DNA of 64,000 nucleotides from Hetaerina americana. Lineage: Eukaryota; Arthropoda; Insecta; Odonata; Calopterygidae. Of this stretch, positions 21,049 to 30,515 are shown in pieces. The notes under the pieces were generated by a model. That model searched no databases and was not told where the DNA came from. It worked only from the letters and a program-made list of their open reading frames with translations. The translations under genes and the position numbers were made by a program. The DNA is taken from the NCBI GenBank assembly GCA_022747635.1, contig JAKTNV010000011.1, positions 14,412,475 through 14,476,474 on the forward strand. Reading direction: 5' to 3'. Within the stretch, counting starts at the first letter, position 1, and each line of letters begins with the position of its first letter.

Positions 21049-21110
21049 TGTATAGCAATGAATGCCACTCTTAGATTCCACGAACCCAACCCTACTATGT
21101 CCACGCGACA

Positions 21111-21345
21111 GTATTATTACTCCCATCGCACTACGGTATTCGAGATCATGTAAATGTAATTAGAGATATCAAGTGTAGAACAGATAGATTTAAGATGTCA
21201 TTTTTTCCACGATCGATAAGGGATCATAATAACGTGGTCCGCCCGCGTTAGAGTCATGTTCGAGTAAAAATTGGTCTGGTGTTATTCACCCCTTGCCACA
21301 CACTCTAGCGATGGCTTGAAGGGCACTAAAATAAATAAAAAAATA
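21111..21345 (+). pseudogene. CR1/L2/Jockey-group LINE, right part after the LTR, with 3' UTR
   Basis: Continues the LINE interrupted at 20284. It carries the counterpart of 'TDRFKMSFFPRSIRDHNNV' near 21180-21240, the 3' UTR block 'ccacacactctagcgatgg', and an A-rich 'aaataaataaa' tail. Confidence 0.8.
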
Positions 21346-21367
21346 GACCTTAATAAAAGATAAACCT

Positions 21368-21655
21368 TAATATCGTGGTAGTCTAGGGGTAAAGCGTTGC
21401 AGTCCATGGGTACAGCTGACCTAAGGGGCCCGCGTTCGATTCCCGGGCAAGGCTCTCTGGGCACCTGCAGCTCCACCCAAGATATGTGATTTGTCGGGTA
21501 CATGATCTTCCTGGGAAACCATAACCGGCACAGGGAAAGGAACTGGCCCCCGTACACTCTCATGCGTGAATTTCACTCGCCGCTTAGTGCTGGGTGAACT
21601 CTACCGTCACCTACAAAACCGACATTCGGGTTGATTACGGTGTTCATGGTATAAT
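21368..21655 (+). mobile_element. tRNA-derived SINE, family A (most complete copy)
   Basis: tRNA-like head with box B GCGTTCGATTCCCGGGC, then the full body in order: 'ctctgggcacctgcagctcc', 'gatcttcctgggaaacc', 'cacagggaaaggaactgg', 'gctgggtgaactctacc', 'cgggttgattac'. The head carries a ~20-base duplication of the 'cagtccatgggta' area. Confidence 0.85.
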
Positions 21656-22572
21656 GTTCACCTGATCTGTATTTTTGATTTACTAATGCATCTCATAATA
21701 AAAAGAACGTTTTCTTATTTTCGAAGTAATTTAATGCTTCTTTTTAGAAAAGAAGTAGTAAGATAAATAGTACTTTGTCCAATCGGAACTCATTTCTAAT
21801 GTTTTCGTTGCCCACAGCTCTTAAAAAAAATAGGCAAAAAGCGTACCGGAAAATCATAACTCCTAATCCAGAAAATATCGAAATAACCTTGGGTTTTGCT
21901 GTTCGGTGTTTGCGGTCGCCCGAATATAAAAACACCGCTGGAGCGGTCTCCCAGCTAAAGCTTTCCTTGGAGGAATGAAAGGTTTAAAAATCAGTTCCCG
22001 GATATTTTCATCTGTTTCGCAGCGGTTGCGTCTCTCCGTCAGCTTTTTTCCATTGAATTGAAGCGTCTCCTTTTCCATTAGACCGACGCGCAATCTCCAC
22101 AGTTTGGTGGAGATATCTCCTTAATCCATTTGGAGCACGGGTCGGTTTCTTTCCCCTTTTTTAAGAGGATTTAAGAGAGAAGGGAAAAATGAAAACATCA
22201 AGCGAAATGTCGTCCGGGAATGTTGATAAAAGATGGATATGGTAACGACCATGTCTACCATGGTAGCCATGGTTAACAGGTTGAAAACGATTGCCACGGT
22301 TACCGTAGTGTAACCATGGCTACCTCTGCCATTGATCATTCCGAAAGTCGGTATGGACTCTCAAGCGTCTGAGACTCCCCCTAATCCCATTGGGTAAAAA
22401 ATACTTAAAAAAAATCCTTCGAATACTTAAATAGAGAAACACAACATCTGTCGTTCTCAAACTCGCAGTTTTTTTATCACCGCGATCTTTTTACGCTCGT
22501 GATAGCTCGTTTGTTTCTTTTTCAATGTCACATCCATCTTTCACCCCGTCCATTGATCATTTCTTTCCATTC
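21656..22572. other. No recognised gene; short inverted repeat at 22263-22323
   Basis: Open frames of 60-76 codons show no motif. GTAGCCATGGTTAAC (22263) and its near-complement GTAACCATGGCTAC (22310) form 14-bp arms, and CCATGG recurs three times within 80 bases. Confidence 0.4.
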
Positions 22573-22611
22573 AGTTGGTGTATATATAAATATATATATA
22601 TATAAATATAA

Positions 22612-22652
<41 letters not shown>

Positions 22653-22672
22653 TATATAAATATATATATATA

Positions 22673-22706
<34 letters not shown>

Positions 22707-22751
22707 AAGAGATATATATATATATATATATATAAAGATATATATATATAA

Positions 22752-22827
<76 letters not shown>
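22573..22827. repeat. Long (TA)n/(TATAAA)n microsatellite
   Basis: 255 bases of TA with periodic AAA interruptions; directly abuts the RTE 5' end. Confidence 0.95.
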
Positions 22828-22830
<3 letters not shown>

Positions 22831-25800
22831 TGTCTGACCCCAGTGGGGCGGCCAGTAAGTGATGGTGTCACGTTAAAAACACTATTGAGGAAGGCAACGG
22901 GAAACCACCTCAATTATCATTCCCTAGAAAAATATGATGGACAATAGAGATATTTTGAGTCCTGGCAACCACGGGGCTCGGCCCAATCGGCCGTGTGTCG
23001 TGCCCGGCAGCGGGGGAGGCAAGGCTTCCGCGGTCGTCATCCCACGAAACCCTTGCAAGGGAAAACCAGCAGCAGCAGGACAGAAGACGCAGGAGAAGAA
23101 AACCAAATTAGTTAGAATAGGAACGTGGAATGTTAGGACAATGATGTGGACAGGGAAATTGGAGAATTTTAAGCGAGAGATGGAAAGGGGAAATATAGAT
23201 ATTTTAGGTCTATGCGAGGTGAGATGGAAAGATAGCGGGGATTACTGGAGTGATAAGTGTAGAATAATATACAGCGGTGGGGACGAGAGCCAACGAGGGG
23301 TTGCCATAGTATTAAATGAAGAGGTAGGAAGAAGCGTAGTCAACATAGAGCAGGTAACGGATAGAATACTACTAGTGGAGATAAAAGCAGAACCGACGAA
23401 CTTAGTTATTATTCAGGTATACATGCCACCGAGCAACCATAGGGAAGAAGAGGTCGATAGGATATACGATCAGTTAGAGGACATGATCGCGTGTGTTCCT
23501 GCAGGGAAACATTTGATAGTGATGGGGGATTGGAATGCGACGGTAGGCGAAGGAAGAGATGGTGATGAGGTGGGCGACTACGGTTTAGGCACGAGGAATG
23601 ACCGCGGGGAGAAAGCAGTTGAGTTCTGCAGGAGACAGGGGTTAGTCATCACCAACACTTGGTTTAGACACCACAAAAGACGCAGGTATACATGGAAAAT
23701 GCCAGGTGACTCAGGAAGATATCAGCTAGATTATATCCTGGTTAGACACAGGTTTAGGAACAGTGTGATAAATTCGCACAGCTTCCCGGGAGCGGATGCG
23801 GACTCAGACCACAATTTAGTTGTTATGAAATGTAGCGTACGTTTCAAAAAGATAAGGCAGGGGCGGCGAGTTAGAAAATGGAATGTAGAAGCATTAAATG
23901 GGTTGAAAAGGAAGGAATACAAACAGGCGGTAGAGAAAATCATGGAGGATGGTAAAGAGCTAAGTACTATCGAAGAAAAATGGGAAATGATCAAAAAAGG
24001 GTTATCTAAAGCCGCAAAAGACACTATTGGAACCGTTAACGCTAAAAGGACTAGGAAACCATGGATCACGGATGAGATGATTACAAAGATGGATGAGCGG
24101 CGAAAATGGAAGAATATAAAAACAGAATTAGGCAAAATGAAGTACAAAGAATTGAACAATAAATTGAGGCGGGCAACAAATAAGGCAAAAGACGCATGGT
24201 GGAAGACGCAGTGCGAGGATATGGAAAGTCTGCAGAGGAAGGGTGAAATCGGTGCGCTGTACAGCAAAGTTAAATCGTTATCGGGAAGTAAGAAAGGAAG
24301 AGCTATGCTAATAGTTAGAGATAAGGCGGGTAAGGTAATAGTTGACGCAGGAAAGATCCAAGAGAGATGGAAGGAGGCTATAGAAGAACTGTATAGTAAA
24401 GAACTCAGACCAACACAGTTAGACATTGAAAAAGAAAATGACGTAGAGGAAGACAGCTTAGGTCCAGGCATACTAGACAATGAGATAGAAAGGGCATTAA
24501 GGGAGATGAAACTAAATGAGGCCGTGGGGGTAGATAACATTCCCGTGGAACTTTTAAAATGCTTAGGAAAATGTGGGAGGAAGAGGCTATATGGGCTGAT
24601 CCGTAGCATTTATGAGGAGGGAATCTGGCCGGAAGACTTTGTGAGAGCAGTTTTAGTTCCGATTCCGAAAAAGGTAAAGGCCACGTCATGTGAGGACTAT
24701 AGGACAATTAGTTTGATATCCCACGCAGCTAAAGTTGTTCTCAGGATCATAAACAAAAGGATAGAGAATAGGGCCAATGATAACTTAGGGGATGACCAGT
24801 TTGGGTTTAGGAAGGGGAGAGGTACGCGTGATGCCATTGCAGTAATGAGATTATTAATCGAGAGGAATATAGAATACAACCAGGATGTATTTGCCTGTTT
24901 CGTAGATTTCGAAAAAGCGTTTGATAGAGTGAATTGGGAAAAACTAATGAGTATATTGCAGAAAATAGGAATAGATTGGAGGGAAAGGAGGCTAATCCGC
25001 AACCTGTACATGTCTCAGACTGCTCAGGTGCGGGTGGGAAACGGGTAGTCAAGATGGGCAGTGTTAGGAAGGGGTGTAAGGCAGGGTTGCCCATTATCAC
25101 CGTTGCTGTTCAACCTGTATGCAGAGGAAATGATCAAAGAGGCATGGGAAGAACTCGAGGTAGGAATGAAAGTGGGCGGGGGATTCGTAAAATCAGTTAG
25201 GTTTGCTGATGACCAAGCTTTAGTTTGTCAGTCAGCCAAGGGGCTGCAAGCATTACTGAGTGAATTGGAAATTCAGTGTGACAGGTATGGGATGAGAATC
25301 AATATTAATAAAACAAAGGTTATGCGATTTTCTAGAAAGAAAAAGGCCAAGCTTAACATTAAAATAGGAGGGCAAAAACTAGAGCAGGTAGAACAGTTTA
25401 CGTATCTCGGTAGTGTTTTGGACCAACACGGTCAAAGTAGTAGGGACGTAAGGAGAAGAATTGCGCTAGGCAAAGAGGCTTTCACAAGGAGGAGGGAGTT
25501 GATGACAGGGACTTTGAGTAAGGATGTTAAGAAAAGACTCGTAAAAACTTTGATATGGAGCGTAGCTATGTACGGTGCGGAAACGTGGTCATTGAAGCAG
25601 GAGGATAGACGTAGATTGGAGGCTTTTGAAATGTGGGTGTGGAGAAGAATGGAGAAGGTGAAATGGACAGAGAAGAAAATAAATGAGGAAGTACTTGGTA
25701 TGGTGGGCGAAGAGAGGGGTTTGTTGGGAGAAATCCTATGGAGACAGGAAAAATGGATGAAGGGCGTACTGATCGGCAGTGGGATGTTGAAGACTGTATT

Positions 25801-25935
25801 AGAGGCGAGAATGTTAGGCAAACGAGGAAAGGGAAGAAACAGGATAGGGATTGGACGGAATGAAGGGAGGAAGAAAGTACTCAGAGATGAAGAGGGACCT
25901 GATATAGAGTAGGATGATGGATTTTGTGTTAAAAA
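22828..25935 (+). mobile_element. Near full-length RTE-type non-LTR retrotransposon
   Basis: About 3.1 kb, the usual RTE length. It has a ~105-bp 5' leader, one long endonuclease-RT frame and a very short 3' end. Younger 3' ends elsewhere (32610-32700, 51580-51680) carry a further ~80 bp with 'gtccatccaaaa.cctacctt'. Here that tail is absent and (TA)n follows directly. No target-site duplication is visible because both flanks are TA repeats. Confidence 0.93.
22934..25912 (+). pseudogene. RTE endonuclease-reverse transcriptase, one stop and one late frameshift
   Basis: One frame of 992 codons. Residues ~58-300 are an apurinic-type endonuclease with TWNVR (64-68), GDWN (198-201) and SDH (291-293). 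The RT domain carries 'FGFRKGRGTRDAI' and motif A 'FVDFEKAFD' (~657). Motif B is 'RQGCPLSP' (~714) and motif C is FADD (~757). A typical RTE tail, '[21 protein letters not shown]', follows. The frame is interrupted by an in-frame TAG at 25046-25048, between motifs A and B. Compared with 32334-32612 and 51255-51577, two bases are missing near 25852, so the last ~20 residues are out of frame. A long minus-strand frame (23731-24609) is only an antisense shadow. Confidence 0.92.
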
Positions 25936-25970
25936 TATATATATATACATAAATATATATATATATATAT
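25936..25970. repeat. (TA)n microsatellite
   Basis: Follows the RTE 3' end directly. Confidence 0.9.
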
Positions 25971-26129
25971 AAACACGGATGTAGATTTGTAGAATATGTA
26001 GATTCTGAAGACGACCGCCGAGCTGTCGAAACGTCAAATAACATATTGTGAGTGTCCTTTCTATGTGTCTCTATAGTCTACAAATCTACATCCGTGTTTT
26101 TATATATTTTTGCGTCGCCGAAGAGCGTT

Positions 26130-26131
<2 letters not shown>
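25971..26131 (+). repeat. Hairpin-family repeat, best copy
   Basis: Arms 'aaacacggatgtagatttgt' (about 25972) and its complement at 26078-26099 enclose a core GAAGACGACCGCCGAGCTGT then CGAAACGTC, followed by GTGAGTGTCCTTTCTATGTG. A 'gcgtcgccgaagagcgttcc' block leads into (TA)n. Related copies lie at 2755, 18895 and 51140. (TA)n bounds it on both sides. Confidence 0.75.

Positions 26132-26162
<31 letters not shown>
26132..26162. repeat. (TA)n microsatellite
   Basis: TA run between the hairpin repeat and the mariner at 26175. Confidence 0.9.
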
Positions 26163-26166
<4 letters not shown>

Positions 26167-26174
26167 CATATATA

Positions 26175-27497
26175 CTACCTTGATCAAAAAGTTCCCGGAA
26201 TAACCACCGTGTGGCGCTCTCATCGTTCCGATTTGAGTTCTGTTTTTTTTTGTTAAATTGGTACATCTGTTGTTGATATTCCCTTTAAATCTTAGTGTCA
26301 GAACTTGACATTTGCTAAAGTTACGTAGCCAAGAGTACATCTATCTCTGTGTGTGTTGGCGATTTTTTACAATTGCAGAAATGGATTTAAATTTGCAACA
26401 ACGAACTTGTATTAAATTTTGCGTAAAAAACGGATTTAGTGGCGCACGGACGTTGGAAATGTTGGAAAAGTGTTTCGGCAACGATTCTCCAAAAAAAACG
26501 GTCGTTTACCAGTGGCACGAGCGGTTCAGAAGTGGTCGTGAGTCAATCGAAGATGATGAACGCAGTGGCAGACCATCGACATCGAAAGTCGGTGAAAAAA
26601 TTGATAAAGTAAAAGAAATGTTGGTCAATAACCGCAAATTAACCATCAGAGAAATAGCGGAGGACTTGAACATTGCCTATGGATCCGCCCAAGACATTGT
26701 GGTTAATGATTTGGGTTAGCAGCAAAGTTGGTGCCAAAAGACCTCAATTTCATGCAAAAAAGAGACCGTGTTGACGTCGCAAAAGACATGATTTGCGAGG
26801 CTGAATCCGATCCCACATTCATCAAAAGGATCATTACTGGAGACGAGACGTGGGTTTATGAGTACGACACGCAATCCAGACATCAGGCAAGTGAATGGCG
26901 TTCACCAAATGAGCCGAGACCAAAAAAACCACGTCGTTTTCAGTCAAAAAAGAAGGCAATGCTGACGGTTTTCATGGATTACAACGGTGTAGTGCATCAT
27001 GAATTTTTGCCAGAAGGCCAGACAGTAAACAAAGAGTATTATTTGGGCGTTATGAGACGTTTGCGTGAAGCAATTCGCCGAAAGAGACCAGAAATGTGGG
27101 CAGAAAACTCGTGGATTTTGCACCATGATAACGCACCGTCGCACAGTGCTATCATTATTCGTAATTTTTTGACGAAAAATGCAACAAATACCATCCAACA
27201 GCCACCGAATTCACCTGATTTGGCTCCCTGTGACTTCTTTCTGTTCAATCGAGTTAAAAAACCATTACGGGGAACGCGTTTTAGCAGCCGAGAGGAAGTA
27301 ATGGAAAAATCGCAGGAAGCACCGATGGACATACCGAAAACCGAATATAAAAAATGTTTCGAGGATTGGATCAAGCGCTGGCATAAGTGTGTTGCAGTCG
27401 ATGGGGATTACTTTGAAGGGGATAATATAGATTTAGATGAATAAACTTGTATTTTTAATTTTCTGAATAAATTCCGGGAAATTTTTTATCAAGGTAG
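26175..27497 (+). mobile_element. Full-length mariner element (1323 bp)
   Basis: Imperfect inverted ends starting CTACCTTGAT are flanked by TA (26173-26174, 27498-27499). Length is typical for intact mariners. It carries one transposase gene with a single break. Confidence 0.95.
26381..27444 (+). pseudogene. Mariner transposase, one frame break
   Basis: Starts at MDLNLQQ, the first ATG in a mariner-like context. The first helix-turn-helix lies in residues ~5-50, the hinge 'DDERSGRPS' follows, and the second helix-turn-helix is at ~70-112. The frame stops at 26719 and resumes at 26728 in another frame with 'VPKDLNFMQK'. A few residues expected between these blocks in mariners are absent, which suggests a small deletion. 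The catalytic Asp residues are present in 'TGDETW', 'HHDNAPSH' and 'DLAPCDFFLF', and exactly 34 residues lie between the last two (DD34D). The C terminus is 'WHKCVAVDGDYFEG'. Inactive in cis as it stands. Confidence 0.93.
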
Positions 27498-27502
27498 TAT
27501 AT

Positions 27503-27744
27503 CTGCATGTGTGTGACATATAGAGGTTTTTGTATGGATAAATGCGATTTAGCGTGTGTAGATTGGCATGCATTTGTAGGTTTTGCATACGGTATGGTTT
27601 TTATTACGGGTGGTGACCTAACACCCCCCGCCATATGCCCTTGCGGCGGGTTGCGGGGTACTATGTAGATATAAGTTGAAGACAAGCACTTTGGTGAAAT
27701 ATTTTGCATTGAGTATATTTGTGCATGGATAAGGAACATGTTTT
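27503..27744. other. No recognised gene
   Basis: Nothing recognised apart from a GC-rich 'ccccccgcc...ggcggg' segment near 27622-27660. Confidence 0.35.
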
Positions 27745-28085
27745 TTTGAGGCAGGAGAATAAAGGCAGATATGGGACCTTTGGTATATGAGTGTCGGGAG
27801 AAATTAGAAATTAATAAGGATAGTAAAGGAACAAAGGAGGAAGTTCTGGGGGTGATATGGGAAGAGAGAGATGGTGAGAGATATTCGAAGAAGGATTGAC
27901 AAGTTGATTCAGGATATAATGGAAGGAAAAATTAGGCACTGTAATATGCAGAGGGAGAATGTTGGGAAAGCTACGAAGACGTAGGGGAAGCATGAGCATT
28001 TTTTATAGAATTATGGATGGTAGGAAGTGTGCATATTTGAAGAATGAGTTATTTTAAATATAGTGTGAGGTTTAAGGAGGTTTTA
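27745..28085 (+). pseudogene. RTE-type C-terminal remnant
   Basis: Recovers the counterpart of 'NEEVLG..GEERG' ('KEEVLGVIWEER'), then 'gagaatgttgggaaag' and 'tatggatggtaggaag', in RTE 3' order. Very decayed. Confidence 0.6.
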
Positions 28086-28329
28086 TGGCCGGAAATATAA
28101 TAATTATAATTATGCAATGCTTCTCGCTAATTTAAGAATATGAATTATTTAGAAGTTTAGTAATTTTTCAAATGTCGGGATTTATGATGAAGGTTTTCGA
28201 CGGACCATAACTACTGCTAGATAAATTATAATAATTTGAATGTACCCGCAATCACACAGGAGAATAATTCATATCATTTAAGGTAAATTGAACACCTTAC
28301 CAGACCGATTTAAACAGTTTTCCCCCACC
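28086..28329. other. AT-rich, no gene
   Basis: Nothing recognised. Confidence 0.35.
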
Positions 28330-28496
28330 GTGATTTTTTGGGTAACCAGATCTTCCTGGGAAACCGTAACGGGCACAGGGAAAGGAACTGGCCCCTCCTA
28401 CACTGATGCGTGAGATTCACACGCCGTATAGGGCTTAGTACTGGGTGAGCTCTACCAAACCGACCTTCGGGTTGATTACTGTGTTTATGGTTTTTT
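28330..28496 (+). mobile_element. SINE A, headless 3' part
   Basis: Starts near 'ttttttgggtaaccagatctt' and continues through 'cacagggaaaggaactggcc', 'gcttagtactgggtgagctc' and the family end. The tRNA-like head is absent. Confidence 0.8.
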
Positions 28497-29802
28497 CAAA
28501 GATCAGGAACGCACATGTATCCCCAAGGACGCGTGGCATTTTGAACTACGCGAAAGAATTTATACTGAAGATTTAATATTTACCACTTTTTGTGAAATAG
28601 CACACCATGCCGTACGCCATTGGAACGTCTTGTTATATAATTCTGTGGTAGACTACCGTTTGTGTTAAAAAATAAAATGTTCAACCTGCTCTAATTAATG
28701 AACTTCTATTTTTATATTTTAACTTAGCCGTTCTGTTTCTGAAAAACCGAAAAACCTTTGTCTTTTTTTACATATTTGTTGTATAATCTGTGAATATTTA
28801 CGCAATATTCTATAAAACCTGGTTTTTCTATGAAACTATAAAGTTACGAATAGAATGATAATTAAGATGCAATACAAGGAAAAACTCGTTCATTAAAAAC
28901 CTCTTACCTGGAAAAAAAATATTAGCTTTAAAAAATTTGAAATCGATGGGCAGATACTATTAACACGTTTAGATTTTTAAGCGTTCGGTGGCCCAGGGCA
29001 AATGATTTGGTGACAAGATTAAAAAAAAGAGAATTAGATAATATCCACGTTGGCATCGGGATGTAAACGCGGGGAGCGCCTTTAACTGTTTACTCCCGCG
29101 CGGCTCATTCTTGTTTGTTTACAAAAAAAAATGCGAGTCGTTTTCCTTTCTGGCAGGAAGTATTCATTAAGTCCCTTAGGTAAACTTGTGACGTAGGTGT
29201 TTGAAAAAATATATGCTTTTCTATTTTCCACCCTCATTTGTCTTCCGATACTAAGGTTTGCTGTTACGTTATGTTCAAATGCGGGAAAACCTAATTTTTC
29301 TCTCCATGTAGACTTTTGAAAAATGGATGGTTAAGAAAAGTGATGTCATGTTTAAAGTAAATAGTCCTTAGGTGTCTATTTTAATGTAAATATGTGACAG
29401 AATAGTTAATTAATAAAATTAATTCTAAAACGCGAATATGCTAGGTACTACGAATATTAATAATTCATACTAATAATAATATATTTACAAGTTACCTTGT
29501 ACATGACCCGTCCATTTTTAAAGAAAGGATGCCAATAAATAACTCACATAACTGGATAGAGGTAATATTAATTTAAGTAACTTCCTAAAATTAATTTCAC
29601 TTTTCTACGTATTCTCTCCGTACATTCAGACTCACTCCATCCCTTGACAAGTCATTGCTAGCCGGCTACAAATAAGTCTTCTGTTTGCTGTCGCAGCCAA
29701 CGAGTAACCCCTTGTGCTCCGGCATCATTATTTTCAAGACGTCGCTCACCCAAATGATTTTTTTTTATGAGCCAGAACAGATGAAAATAACTTCAGAAAT
29801 GC
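28497..29802. other. No recognised gene
   Basis: AT-rich. A short GC-rich hairpin (cgcgggga/ctcccgcg) at 29066-29102 is the only structure noticed. Confidence 0.35.
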
Positions 29803-30047
29803 TAGTCGCGGTAGTCCAGATGTAGGAGTATTGGCCAGGGCGTCCGGGTTCGATTCCCTCTGGGCATCCTCTGCTTCACCCAAGCTATATTGGTGCCAAA
29901 TCTTCCTGGGAATTCATAACGAGCACAAGGAAAGGAAGTGGCCCTCCTACCCTGATGTGTGAATTTCACTCGCCGCTGGGCTTAGTACTGGGTGAAATTT
30001 ACCCTTACCTAGCAAACCTACCTTAGGGTTGGTAACTGTGTTCATGG
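29803..30047 (+). mobile_element. tRNA-derived SINE, family A
   Basis: Head from 'tcgcggtagtccag' with box B GGGTTCGATTCCC, a shortened junction to 'tctgggcatcc', then the full body and the end 'gggttggtaactgtg'. A GT run follows. Confidence 0.8.
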
Positions 30048-30101
30048 CTAATGTGTGTGTGTACATATATGTATATGTATATATGGATATATATATGTAT
30101 G

Positions 30102-30289
30102 TGCCGGCCCCGGTGGCGGCGGGGTAACGTCCTCGTCTGCCATTCCAAGGGTCGCGGGTTCGATTCCCGCCTGGGGGAGTTTCCCTCCATCTAGGGCTTG
30201 GGTGTTTGTAAATGTGACCATTGTTATCGTTGTTAATAGTTCGATGTAAAGGCCAAAAATGTGCTGTTTTCGGACTTATACTGAATGAA

Positions 30290-30320
<31 letters not shown>

Positions 30321-30322
30321 AT
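30102..30322 (+). mobile_element. tRNA-derived SINE, family B
   Basis: The tRNA-like head (30106-30178) pairs CCCCGG with CTGGGG in the acceptor, has the loop CTGCCAT (anticodon GCC, Gly-like), and a T arm CGCGGGTTCGATTCCCG. A ~90-bp body follows, then a clean (AAAT)n tail at 30277-30322. This is the textbook SINE layout. It lies between SINE A pieces. Confidence 0.85.
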
Positions 30323-30347
30323 GTATATATATATATGTATATATATA

Positions 30348-30515
30348 AACCGGGTTGATTACTGTGTGATTACTGTGTGTATATATATATAGTTATATAT
30401 GGCTGCACAGGGAAAGGAATGCTATCTCAGGACTGATGTCTGGATTTCGCCGTTTGTTTTAATATTGGGTGAAATATACCCTTACCTAGCAAACCTACCT
30501 TCGGTTTTGGTTGAA
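30348..30515 (+). mobile_element. SINE A fragments
   Basis: 'accgggttgattactgtgtg' at about 30347-30366 is the SINE A 3' end. A second, internal SINE A piece follows a TA run, from 'gcacagggaaaggaa' (30406) to 'cctaccttcgg' (30505). Two separate truncated insertions are likely. Confidence 0.65.

Larger units (their letters stand above)
20285..21110 (+). mobile_element. Solo LTR of an LTR retrotransposon (826 bp)
   Basis: It begins TGTCGTGG and ends CACGCGACA, so TG...CA ends lie within a short inverted repeat (TGTCG/CGACA). It is flanked by GTAT on both sides and splits a LINE 3' end whose uninterrupted homologue is at 34165-34470. Inside are a TATATAAA (20539-20546), six 72-bp tandem repeats, and AATAAA (21043-21048), in the order expected for U3, R and U5. 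No gag, pol or second LTR is present. The superfamily (Gypsy or BEL) cannot be told from an LTR alone; a 4-bp duplication would fit Gypsy-like integrases. Confidence 0.9.

Noticed and set aside
20493..21104. 203-codon minus-strand and 192-codon plus-strand open frames
   Set aside because: Both are read-throughs of the 72-bp tandem repeat inside the solo LTR; open frames on both strands follow from the period being a multiple of three.
22557..22913. Long Ile/Tyr-rich open frames here and at 11462, 16389, 48464 and 50637
   Set aside because: Translations of (TA)n microsatellites.
23731..24609. 292-codon minus-strand open frame
   Set aside because: Antisense shadow of the RTE endonuclease-RT gene; hydrophobic, Ser-rich translation and no family match. 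The same applies at 52232-52876.
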